Shown in pieces: positions 26,359-33,951 of a stretch of DNA of 64,000 nt (positions are counted from its first letter, which is position 1; the number at the start of each line of letters is the position of its first letter). The notes beneath the pieces are model-generated. The model was not told the origin of the DNA and ran no database searches. It worked only from the letters and a program-made list of their open reading frames with translations. A program made the position numbers and the translations under genes. Origin of the DNA: Oryzomonas sp. (lineage in GTDB: Bacteria; Desulfobacterota; Desulfuromonadia; Geobacterales; Pseudopelobacteraceae); assembly GCA_031292255.1 (NCBI GenBank), contig JARLHN010000040.1:22835-86834 (forward strand). Reading direction: 5' to 3'.

Positions 26359-27135
26359 TTACTCTTTTTCCTCCGGCTCCGCCAAAAACCGCTTGAATTC
26401 GGCGCTTGCCGGCTCCGCCAGTACTTCCGCCGCCGGTCCTGCCTCCCTGATCCGTCCGGCTTCCAGGTATATCAGGTCATCGGCGATCCTGCCGGCCAGC
26501 CGCAGGTCGTGGGTCACCAGGATGACCGCCATTTCCTGCTGCCGGCAAATATCCTGGAGGGCAGCGGCCAACTGGTCGCCGGTTGGTCGGTCCAGGGCGC
26601 TGGTTGGTTCGTCCAGCAGCAGGATCGGGGGAGAGGTTATCACGGCCCGGGCCAGGCTGGCCCGTTGTTGCTGGCCAACGGAGAGGCTCCGGGCATCCCG
26701 TTCCAGCAGGTCGGGAGTCAGGCGGGCCAGTTCCAGGGTGCGCCTGACTACCGGGCTTTCGGCGGTCGGCACGGGCTCCTTGCGGTAGACCAGCGGGCGT
26801 TGCAGGTTATGGAGCAGCGTGCCGGGAAACATGAACGGCCGTTGCAGCACCATGGCGACCTTTCGCCGCAGCAGCAGCGGGTCCAGGCCAGCGATATCCA
26901 CGCCATCCAGCAGGATACGTCCCGCAGTCGGGTCGTCGAGGCGGTTGATCAGCCGGATCAGGGAACTTTTGCCGCCCCCGGAAGGTCCCACGATGGCGGT
27001 GATCCGTCCTTTGGCGGCCGAGAACGATACCTTGTCCAGGATGACGGCCTCCAGCCCCTGCCGGTCCGGCCGTGTCAGTCCGATCCCCTCCACCTGCACC
27101 GTCGGCCGGTCGTCATGAGATGTTTTTTCTGCCAT
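26359..27135 (-). CDS. fetA: FetA-like ABC transporter ATP-binding protein
   Basis: 258 residues. Walker A GPSGGGKSS (50-58), signature LSVGQ (151-155), Walker B ILLLDEP (171-177). It is paired with FetB three bases downstream, and together they form a putative iron exporter. I use the ATG at 27135; a GTG three codons upstream has a closer GGAAAGG box, and an ATG at 27165 is also in frame, so the exact start is uncertain. Confidence 0.9.
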   Translation of the reverse strand: MAEKTSHDDRPTVQVEGIGLTRPDRQGLEAVILDKVSFSAAKGRITAIVGPSGGGKSSLIRLINRLDDPTAGRILLDGVDIAGLDPLLLRRKVAMVLQRPFMFPGTLLHNLQRPLVYRKEPVPTAESPVVRRTLELARLTPDLLERDARSLSVGQQQRASLARAVITSPPILLLDEPTSALDRPTGDQLAAALQDICRQQEMAVILVTHDLRLAGRIADDLIYLEAGRIREAGPAAEVLAEPASAEFKRFLAEPEEKE

Positions 27136-27383
27136 CGCGTACACCGCGCCTTTCCGCGTCCGCACTCGGGCCGGCGGTGGAGGCCCTCAAAATTCAACTG
27201 TAAAACCGGTATGCCGATCAACCAAAAAACGATACAGAAATCGAAACCTCTTTTCTCACATCTTCATGCAAAATACAAATACTGACGCCGACCCCGGCGG
27301 TTCCGGAAGCATCGAAACAGTGAAACCGCCTTTGACCATGCTCTAAAATCATGATATTCTCCCTCTTTTCCGCGTCGTCCCTT

Positions 27384-27411
27384 GAGCCTTCACCGTGGTA
27401 CGGTCAGGCTC
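27384..27411. other. Strong two-step hairpin in the gap before the beta-barrel gene
   Basis: GAGCCT pairs with AGGCTC, and inside it ACCGT pairs with ACGGT around a GGT loop. A T-rich run begins about 30 bases later (near 27440-27460). The 414-bp gap (27136-27549) contains no gene. The hairpin could be a terminator relic, a leader structure or an operator. Confidence 0.4.
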
Positions 27412-27549
27412 TGCTCGAACGCACCTGGGCAGGGCTGCTTTTTGTTTTGTTTTTTTGTGCGTTTATGGCTATATTTACTCTGCTGAATACACATTCCCGG
27501 TATGCAAAAACACGTTGAAATGATAGTAGGACGGAAGAGGAGGTGTCTT

Positions 27550-29133
27550 TTGAAAAGAGTGTGTGCGTGTGCAGCCGTATCCCTGGTACTGGCATTTTGC
27601 GGCACGGTGTTCGGAGCCGTATCGGAGGGGCAATTCTCGGTCTCCCCGATGATCGGCGGATACACTTACTATGGTAGCGGCCAGCATCTCGAAACAGCCC
27701 CCATGTATTCCCTCAAAGGGGGGTACAGTTTCACGGACAACATCGGGGTGGAAGCCGGCCTGGACTATTCGATCACAAATTCCACGCTGGTGACGGACAA
27801 GAAAGTTGCCATCTTCAAGTATGGGGTCGAGGGATTGTACCACTTCATGCCGGACGGAAATTTCGTGCCGTTTCTGGCGGTAGGTCTCGGGGGGTACAAC
27901 CTGTCCGGCCCTTCGGCCCTTGTTTCGCGAAAAGAAATGGGCTTCATGGACTATGGCGGCGGCGTGAAATATTTCATTAACGACAGCCTTGCGCTGCGGG
28001 CGGATGTCCGTCACATCCTGGCCAATGCCGGCGCCTTTGAGTACACCCTGGGCGTGACCATCCCCTTTGGCGGCGCCAAAGGCGTTGCCAAGCCGGTGTC
28101 CGCGCCTGCCGCTCCCAAGCCCGGCACCGGAAAGCCGCAGGAAAAAGTCGCCCAGGAAGTCCCCGTTAAGAAGCCGGCTGAAGAACAACCCGTGCAGAAA
28201 ACGGCACCCCCCTCCGCAATTCCGGCAATTCCGGAAGAAACGCCCGCACCGCCGCAATCTGCGGCCAAGGCGGCAGAAGTACCGGCTGTCAAGGCCATGC
28301 CGGCGCCGGCCGTCGTGACCCCCACGGAGGTTGTGGACAGCATCTCCAACATGCAGCTTGTCTCCATCCCCAGCGCCTGTTACACGATGGGTGACCCGTC
28401 CGACAAGACTCTGGCGGCCCACGAAGTCTGCCTCGGCGCCTTCAGCATCTCCAAGTTCGAGATAACCCGCGAGCAGTTCCAGCGGTTTGTCGAGAGCAGC
28501 AATTACGTCACCGATGCGGAAAAACACGGCGGATGTTACACGATCACCGCGGGCAAGGAAGTTTTGAATCCGGCCGCCACCTGGAAAAACCCCGACTTTT
28601 ATCAGAGCAGGAAGGACCCGGTGGTCTGCGTTTCCTGGAATGATGCCCAGGCATACACGGCGTGGCTTTCCAGCAGCAGCGAGAAAAAATACCGGCTTCC
28701 CACTGAGGCGGAATGGGAATTCGCGGCGCGGAGCGGGGGCAAGCAGGAGAAATATGCCGGCACGAACAATGACGCCGATCTCTATCGCTTTGCAAATTTC
28801 TGCGACATGAAATGTATCTATGAATGGAAAGACCCGTCCCAGAACGACGGTTACTGGAGTACCGCACCGGTTGGGAAATACATCCCCAATGGATTCGGCC
28901 TCTACGATATGTCCGGAAACGTGGCTGAATGGATGCAGGATTATTTTGCCGACGACTACTATGCCAACAGCCCGAAAATGAACCCCAAGGGTCCGAGTGC
29001 CGGAACCGGCCATTCCGTGCGTGGCGGGTCATGGCGCAGCCAGAAAAACGCGCTGTCCACCACGAACAGGTCTTCCGCGGAAACAAGCAACGCCTTCGAC
29101 AATATCGGCTTCCGGGTCTGCCGGGAACCTTGA
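27550..29133 (+). CDS. Outer-membrane beta-barrel / FGE-sulfatase-like domain fusion
   Basis: About 527 residues. A signal peptide (KRVCACAAVSLVLAF, cleaved near TVFGA) is followed by an OmpA/OprF-like 8-strand barrel (about 25-175: FSVSPMIGGYTYYGS, NIGVEAGLDYSI, GGGVKYFINDSLALRADVRH). Then comes a Pro/Ala/Lys linker (175-255) and a formylglycine-generating-enzyme-like (SUMF1) domain (about 265-525: FSISKFEITREQFQRFV, YRLPTEAEWEFAARSGG, NVAEWMQDYF, VRGGSWRSQ). The copper-binding cysteine pair of true FGE is absent after RGGSW, so the domain is probably a binding module. I start at TTG 27550, which has GAGGAGG upstream; ATG 27502 lacks one. Confidence 0.8.
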   Translation: MKRVCACAAVSLVLAFCGTVFGAVSEGQFSVSPMIGGYTYYGSGQHLETAPMYSLKGGYSFTDNIGVEAGLDYSITNSTLVTDKKVAIFKYGVEGLYHFMPDGNFVPFLAVGLGGYNLSGPSALVSRKEMGFMDYGGGVKYFINDSLALRADVRHILANAGAFEYTLGVTIPFGGAKGVAKPVSAPAAPKPGTGKPQEKVAQEVPVKKPAEEQPVQKTAPPSAIPAIPEETPAPPQSAAKAAEVPAVKAMPAPAVVTPTEVVDSISNMQLVSIPSACYTMGDPSDKTLAAHEVCLGAFSISKFEITREQFQRFVESSNYVTDAEKHGGCYTITAGKEVLNPAATWKNPDFYQSRKDPVVCVSWNDAQAYTAWLSSSSEKKYRLPTEAEWEFAARSGGKQEKYAGTNNDADLYRFANFCDMKCIYEWKDPSQNDGYWSTAPVGKYIPNGFGLYDMSGNVAEWMQDYFADDYYANSPKMNPKGPSAGTGHSVRGGSWRSQKNALSTTNRSSAETSNAFDNIGFRVCREP

Positions 29134-29160
29134 CGCCAGCCGTTTACCTGTTGGACGCAC

Positions 29161-29193
29161 AAAGAGGCGCATCGTTTGATGCGCCTCTTTTGT
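29161..29193 (+). terminator. Rho-independent terminator
   Basis: AAAGAGGCGCATC pairs perfectly with GATGCGCCTCTTT around a GTTT loop, followed by TGT. It begins 27 bp after the beta-barrel/FGE-like gene stop and may serve the convergent NRDE gene as well. Confidence 0.85.
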
Positions 29194-29250
29194 ATGCGAT
29201 GCCGTCAAAGCTTTAACGTCTTATGGCTTGTGTCCCAAGAGACAAGGACG

Positions 29251-30042
29251 CTAAGCCCCGATTCGGCCTGTATCCCGAGCTGGCAGGTTGAACTCGATGG
29301 TTTGGATAACCCTGCGGTCTGCGGCATAGCTGCGTTCCATGAAGTAAATGCCGCCTTCCGGCTCCACGAGGATGACGGTGGAACTGCGGGTTCCGTAGGT
29401 GTCGCCGCTTATGAACCGTGGCGAAAGCATGCGTTCGCGCTCTCTTCCAACACCGGTGTCGGGAAGCAGGTGCTCGGGGAAGGGGGTCGTATCTGAGAGG
29501 AGTTCCAGCACCTCCTCCGGGGAAACCCGATCTTCCCGAAGGAGGTGCTCCAAACTGTCTTTCGAGGTCGTCACCTTGGGCCAAGGGGTGTCGAGAAGGT
29601 GATTGCTCAAGCCGTGAATGCCGGGCGCAACGCGCATCGGGCCGGCATTGCCCCTGTTCGAATAGTACCAGAGCTCCTCCCTGTCGGACACGATAAGGTT
29701 GAAGCCGTTGTAGTCGCCCGGCTTCGTGGGCAGTGTCTCCAGGTATGCCTGCGGAGGGACCATCTTTGTCAGGTAGCCGGAGGGCAGGTCGCCCCGCGAG
29801 AAACGGGGCGTGTCGATATCCCGGGCCGGGTCCCGGAAATTGGTGACCGCTGCCAAGCGTCCGTTGGTGGTGACGCCGAGCCACGTGCCGCCGCAAAGCA
29901 GGTCGCGGCCTGCCAGCACGTGGGGGAAATCACTCCAATATGCTGCGGCCAGGGTGGGGCGGACATGAAACTCGTCCCGGTTTGCCGCCATGATGAGGCG
30001 GTAGCGGGGATGGATATCCAGGGCAAAAACGATCAGGCACAC
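29251..30042 (-). CDS. NRDE-family protein (TANGO2 homologue)
   Basis: 263 residues of the NRDE/DUF833 family. The N-terminal MCLIVFA exposes Cys2 as the likely Ntn-type nucleophile, and the family name motif is N21-R22-D23-E24. Further landmarks are GGTWLGVTTNGRLAAVTNFRDP and YGTRSSTVILVEPEG. Function is not settled; the eukaryotic TANGO2 has been linked to heme or lipid handling. No informative neighbour. Confidence 0.88.
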   Translation of the reverse strand: MCLIVFALDIHPRYRLIMAANRDEFHVRPTLAAAYWSDFPHVLAGRDLLCGGTWLGVTTNGRLAAVTNFRDPARDIDTPRFSRGDLPSGYLTKMVPPQAYLETLPTKPGDYNGFNLIVSDREELWYYSNRGNAGPMRVAPGIHGLSNHLLDTPWPKVTTSKDSLEHLLREDRVSPEEVLELLSDTTPFPEHLLPDTGVGRERERMLSPRFISGDTYGTRSSTVILVEPEGGIYFMERSYAADRRVIQTIEFNLPARDTGRIGA

Positions 30043-30232
30043 GGGAATTCTCCCAGAGGGATCGATAGTTGGTTTACCCCAACATTTGTTCAGAATTATT
30101 TTTTTCAGCTTATCAGAGTGACACGTGCCCGTCCAGCACCATGGATGGGGACCGGATAGTGGCGGATCAGATGGCCTGGGTGTCGCTAAATGGTTGACAC
30201 TCCGCCATTGTCTGGTCTACCCTCCCTCTGCC

Positions 30233-30553
30233 ATGACTGACGCTTTCGACGACGATAACCACTGGGACGGCCTCTGCAAGCAGTGCGGCCTCTGCTGCTT
30301 TGAAAAACTGGAGGATGAGCGGGGCACCATCTTCTACACCCAAACCCCCTGCCGCTACCTGGACGTGACAACCCGGCGCTGCAAGGTTTTCGAACGACGC
30401 TTCGAGATCAATCCGAGCTGCATGAAGCTGACGCCGGAACTGGTTTCGACACTGCGCTGGCTCCCCGGCGATTGCGGCTACCGCCAAGCTGCCGCCCAGC
30501 TGCCGGTGGAACCGCGCCGTATCGGAAGGAGGCGGAGAAAAGGCCGTAAATAG
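30233..30553 (+). CDS. YcgN/YkgJ-type cysteine-cluster protein
   Basis: 106 residues with the CxxCGxCC cluster (LCKQCGLCCFEK) and a second pair (PCRYLD, RRCKVF), then CMKLTPELVSTLRWLPGDCGYR, the UPF0260 (YcgN) pattern. These proteins bind a metal or Fe-S cluster, probably; function unknown. The C-terminus is strongly basic (RRIGRRRRKGRK). The ATG at 30233 has no clear ribosome site, so the start may be wrong; the frame is open upstream to 30125. Confidence 0.75.
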   Translation: MTDAFDDDNHWDGLCKQCGLCCFEKLEDERGTIFYTQTPCRYLDVTTRRCKVFERRFEINPSCMKLTPELVSTLRWLPGDCGYRQAAAQLPVEPRRIGRRRRKGRK

Positions 30554-30582
30554 TTTCGCATCCGGAGTTTCCGGATGGAAAC
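30553..30582 (-). repeat. 30-bp dispersed repeat with GTTTCC dyad, copy 2
   Basis: GTTTCGCATCCGGA followed by GTTTCCGGATGGAAAC. Its reverse complement matches 28 of 30 bases at 7104-7133. It begins at the last base of the YcgN-type gene and lies beside the terminator at 30588. Confidence 0.7.
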
Positions 30583-30587
30583 TAAAT

Positions 30588-30622
30588 AACAAAAAAGCCC
30601 GCGGCGAACGGGCTTTTTTGTT
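30588..30622. terminator. Bidirectional rho-independent terminator
   Basis: AACAAAAAAGCCCG pairs with CGGGCTTTTTTGTT across a 7-base loop, giving A and T tracts on both sides. It serves both convergent genes (Cys-cluster protein and dctA). Confidence 0.9.
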
Positions 30623-30642
30623 ATGTTGGGTGCGGCTTGCCG

Positions 30643-31965
30643 CTACTGTGGGATCATCTCGGATTCGGCTTTTGAAAGGGTAAATTCCTGTAGTTCTTCG
30701 ACGCCGGTCAGATTGTTGTTGAGCACGTGCTGCATCCGCTTGACGTCAAGCTCGTTTTCCCAGCGGGAGACAACGATCGTCGCCACGCCATTGCCGACGA
30801 AGTTGGTCAGCGCGCGGGCCTCCGACATGAAACGGTCGATGCCGAGGATCAGGGCCAGGCCGGCCAGGGGGATGGTGGGTATGGCTGCGAAGGTGGCGGC
30901 GAGGGTGACAAAACCGCTTCCCGTAACACCGGCCGCGCCTTTGGAGGTCAGCAGCAGAACCGCAAGGATGGTGATGGTTTGGGTCCAGGTAAGGGGGGTA
31001 TTGGTGGCCTGGGCGACAAACAGTGCTGCCATGGTGAGGTAGATCGAGGTGCCGTCCAGGTTGAAGGAGTAGCCGGTGGGAACGACGAGACCGACCACCG
31101 ATTTCCTGCAGCCCAGGTTTTCAAGCTTGACCATCAGCCGGGGCAGGGCCGATTCGGAGGACGAGGTCCCCAGAACGATCAGGAGTTCCTCGCGGATGTA
31201 GCGGATAAACTTGAAGACGTTGAAACCGCAGAGCTTGCCTACCGGTCCGAGGACCAGCAGGACAAAGAGCGTGCAGGTAAGGTAGAAACTTACCATCAGC
31301 ATGCCCAGCTTTGAAAGGGATCCAACCCCGAATTTGCCGATGGTGAAGGCCATGGCGCCGAAGGCCCCGATAGGGGCGAACTTCATGATGATGTTGACGA
31401 TCCCGAAGAGGGCCTGTGATAACTGGTCGATCAGCCGGTGAATCGCTTTCCCCTTTTCGCCGAGGGCCGACAGGGCAAAACCGAACAGGATGGCAAAGAC
31501 GAGTACCTGCAGGATGTCGCCTTTGGCAAAGGCGTCAACCACGCTCGACGGGATTATGTTGAGCAGAAAATCGACCGTGGAATGAGATTTCGCCTGGGTG
31601 GTAAAGGCGACGAGGGCCTTGGTGTCGAGCTTGGTCACGTCGGCGTTGAAGCCGTCGCCCGGCCGGATGACATTAACCACGATAAGGCCGATGGCGAGTG
31701 CCAGCGAGGTGATCGCCTCGAAGTAGAGCAGCGCCTTGGCCCCGACGCGTCCGACCTTCTTCATGTCCTCCATGCCGGCAATGCCGGTTACGACCGTACA
31801 GAAGATTACGGGGGTGATGATCATCTTGATCAGTTTGATGAAGCCATCCCCGAACGGTTTCATGGCAACGCCGGTTTCCGGGAAAAAGTTCCCGAGGGCA
31901 ACGCCGATGATAATCGCCGTAACCACTTGAAAGTACAGATGTTGGTAAAACTTCTTTGTTTTCAT
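30643..31965 (-). CDS. dctA: DctA-type dicarboxylate:cation symporter
   Basis: 440 residues of the DAACS (SLC1) family, importing C4-dicarboxylates such as succinate, fumarate or malate with protons or sodium. Landmarks are [43 protein letters not shown], the serine-rich hairpin [15 protein letters not shown], and [19 protein letters not shown] with the conserved NLDGT. The ATG at 31965 follows AAGGGGAAGG; an ATG at 31980 would add five residues. A sigma-54 promoter and adjacent two-component genes point to inducible control. The hydrophilic tail is short. Confidence 0.92.
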   Translation of the reverse strand: MKTKKFYQHLYFQVVTAIIIGVALGNFFPETGVAMKPFGDGFIKLIKMIITPVIFCTVVTGIAGMEDMKKVGRVGAKALLYFEAITSLALAIGLIVVNVIRPGDGFNADVTKLDTKALVAFTTQAKSHSTVDFLLNIIPSSVVDAFAKGDILQVLVFAILFGFALSALGEKGKAIHRLIDQLSQALFGIVNIIMKFAPIGAFGAMAFTIGKFGVGSLSKLGMLMVSFYLTCTLFVLLVLGPVGKLCGFNVFKFIRYIREELLIVLGTSSSESALPRLMVKLENLGCRKSVVGLVVPTGYSFNLDGTSIYLTMAALFVAQATNTPLTWTQTITILAVLLLTSKGAAGVTGSGFVTLAATFAAIPTIPLAGLALILGIDRFMSEARALTNFVGNGVATIVVSRWENELDVKRMQHVLNNNLTGVEELQEFTLSKAESEMIPQ

Positions 31966-31994
31966 GCCTTCCCCTTTCATCTGTTCAGATTAAG

Positions 31995-32094
31995 TCGCTA
32001 TTCTTTGTCGGCTCGCCTTCGGCTCCTCAACGTACCGAGCTGCACGCCTTCGTCGCCTCAATCCTCGCCGTCTTGATTTCATCCCTGATGTGAG
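31995..32094 (+). repeat. Dispersed repeat, copy C, in the dctA leader
   Basis: It matches copy A (20207-20300) over its whole length with scattered changes: CGCTATTCTTTGTCGGCTCG at the left, TTGATTTCATCC at the right. It lies between the predicted -24/-12 promoter of dctA and the dctA start codon, so it would be transcribed as part of the leader. Confidence 0.7.
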
Positions 32095-32171
32095 ATCGGA
32101 TTCACCCCGCTTGATTTGAATCGGATCGCCTGTGCGCCCGAAACGTAGACGCTGAAATATAAAACCATATC

Positions 32172-32186
32172 GCAAGTTGAATACCA
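32172..32186 (-). promoter_or_regulatory. Predicted sigma-54 (-24/-12) promoter of dctA
   Basis: On the minus strand the sequence reads TGGTATTCAACTTGC. The invariant GG and GC are separated by exactly ten bases, and the -12 box TTGC is perfect; the -24 box TGGTAT departs from TGGCAC. It directs transcription into dctA with a leader of roughly 195 bases. An NtrC-type activator gene lies next door. Confidence 0.6.
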
Positions 32187-32260
32187 AGTCGGCGCTTGAA
32201 TCCAACTAACCGATATAAAACAATAAACATTGTTACGACCATGGTAATGACCTTTAAATG

Positions 32261-32373
32261 GGTATAACTTTGGTTATATCTTTGGAGGGAGTTAAGACGG
32301 AACTGCTTGGTACTACGGAAAATTTAGGTGATATAACCAGAGTTATGGGAATAACCTTGGTTATATCCTTTGG
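32261..32373. promoter_or_regulatory. Three upstream dyads (candidate activator sites for dctA)
   Basis: The decamer TGGTTATATC occurs at 32271-32280 and 32358-32367, and inverted as GATATAACCA at 32330-32339. Each is half of a dyad of the form ATAAC-N(2-4)-GTTAT, for example ATAACC-TT-GGTTAT at 32351-32364. They lie about 75-190 bp upstream of the -24/-12 box, the usual place for NtrC/DctD-type enhancer sites. Confidence 0.5.
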
Positions 32374-32427
32374 CAGGCTGTGGAAAACGTGGTGCGGTAC
32401 TCGCAATCTCGTCGTTTCTTCTCCGAT

Positions 32428-32443
32428 GTTTCAGGATGGAAAC
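32428..32443. repeat. GTTTCC dyad repeat, copy 4 (one mismatch)
   Basis: GTTTCAGGATGGAAAC matches the 16-bp core GTTTCCGGATGGAAAC at 15 positions. It lies between the dctA upstream dyads and the 3' end of the response-regulator gene. Confidence 0.5.
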
Positions 32444-32509
32444 TCACCCTCTGTTATTCCTCTTCCGGTCGCCCGGCATCCGGCCTTCCTCGAGACGTTT
32501 TCAACAGCC

Positions 32510-33949
32510 TCACGGGATTGTCACTGTCGGCAGTACCTCTTCATGTCCGCGCGCCAGCTTCAGGCGCTTGCTCAGCGCGGGTTGGGAGATGCCGAGCAGG
32601 TGCGCGGCGATGGTCTGGTTGCCCCTGGCGCGGGTTATGGCTTCGGAAACGAGCAATCCCGCAGCCTCGGTAAAGGTGGGGAGCCGGTCAAGGTGGGAAA
32701 AGGGATTTCCTTCGGGATCAGTGGCGACAGGCGGGGAATCGGGCCGGCCGATGCCACGCAGAAAGGTATCCATGGAGAGGATATGGTCGCGATGGACGCT
32801 TACCGCGTCGTAGATCATGGCCTTTAACTCGCGTACGTTGCCGGGGAAGGAGTAAGTGGCAAGGAGTTGGGCCAATTCACGGGGAGGGGTCGGCCTTTTT
32901 TTCCCCAGGGAATGCGCAACCCGGCCGAGGAAATAGTCGAGCAGCAACGGAATATCCTCTTTCCGCTCCCGAAGGGGGGGGACATGGACGTGGTGGGTCC
33001 GCAGGCGGTAGAAGAGGTCGCGGCGAAACCTTCTGTCCGCCTCTTTCTGCACAAGGTCTTGGTGGGTGGCTACGATGATGCGTGCCTTGAGGCGCTTCGG
33101 GCGGTCGCTCCCCAACGGGAAATATTCGCCTTCCTGGAGGAGCCTCAGGAGCTTGACCTGGGAAGGGATGCTGAGATCACCGATTTCGTCGAGGAAAAGG
33201 GTGCCGTTGGCCGCCTCCTCGATCATGCCCCGTCGTTGCTGGTCGGCGCCGGTGAAGGCCCCTTTGATATGGCCGAAAAGTGTGTCGGAAAAGACCGTGT
33301 CATCGAGGCCGGCCACATTTACCGCCACAAGCGGACCCGCGCATCCGCTCAGAAAATGGGTTGCACGGGCGAGGAGTTCCTTGCCGACGCCGCTTTCGCC
33401 GGTGATGAGGAGCGGCTGAGGACTGACCGCAACCGCCTCCACATAGGAAAAAATGGCGTGCATTGCCTGGTTGGCCGTGATGATGGCGGCAAAGGCTTCG
33501 GGATGCCGAAGCTCCCCGGTGAGAACACGGCTGGACATCTCGAGATTCTCGCGCTGGAGTTCAAGCATCCGGATGGCGCGCAGCACCCCGCCCACAAGCC
33601 GGTCTTCCTCCACGGTCTTGACGAAGTAGTCAAAAGCCCCGAGCCTCATGCAGCGCACGGCGGTCTCAATTTGGTTCATACCGCTGATCACGATGGTGGC
33701 GGTCTCCGGATGATGTTCCGCGATCATGGCCAGGAGGTCTTCGCCCGAGATATGGGGCATGGTGAGGTCCAGCAGGATCAGGCCCACCTTTTGGCTGGCG
33801 AGGAGGCCCTCGACCTTCCTGCTGTCCTGGCAGGTCAGGATATTGGTTATGCCGGTGGAACGCTCCAGGGTAAGGGAAAGGGAGCGGAGCCAGGCCGGCT
33901 CGTCATCCACGAGGAGGATGGAAAAGGGTGGGTAGAGGTTTTGGCTCAT
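32510..33949 (-). CDS. Sigma-54-dependent response regulator, NtrC/DctD type
   Basis: 479 residues: receiver domain (1-125; acidic pocket near D15/D16, phosphoacceptor D61 in LILLDLTMP, conserved K111), AAA+ domain (about 155-390; Walker A GESGVGKE 184-191, GAFTGA sigma-54 contact loop 230-235, LFLDEIGD Walker B), and a Fis-type helix-turn-helix at the end (NQTIAAHLLGISQPALSKRLK). It lies 2 bp after the kinase stop, so they form one operon. With dctA and a -24/-12 promoter adjacent, dctA is the obvious target, inferred from layout. Confidence 0.93.
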   Translation of the reverse strand: MSQNLYPPFSILLVDDEPAWLRSLSLTLERSTGITNILTCQDSRKVEGLLASQKVGLILLDLTMPHISGEDLLAMIAEHHPETATIVISGMNQIETAVRCMRLGAFDYFVKTVEEDRLVGGVLRAIRMLELQRENLEMSSRVLTGELRHPEAFAAIITANQAMHAIFSYVEAVAVSPQPLLITGESGVGKELLARATHFLSGCAGPLVAVNVAGLDDTVFSDTLFGHIKGAFTGADQQRRGMIEEAANGTLFLDEIGDLSIPSQVKLLRLLQEGEYFPLGSDRPKRLKARIIVATHQDLVQKEADRRFRRDLFYRLRTHHVHVPPLRERKEDIPLLLDYFLGRVAHSLGKKRPTPPRELAQLLATYSFPGNVRELKAMIYDAVSVHRDHILSMDTFLRGIGRPDSPPVATDPEGNPFSHLDRLPTFTEAAGLLVSEAITRARGNQTIAAHLLGISQPALSKRLKLARGHEEVLPTVTIP

Positions 33950-33951
33950 TA

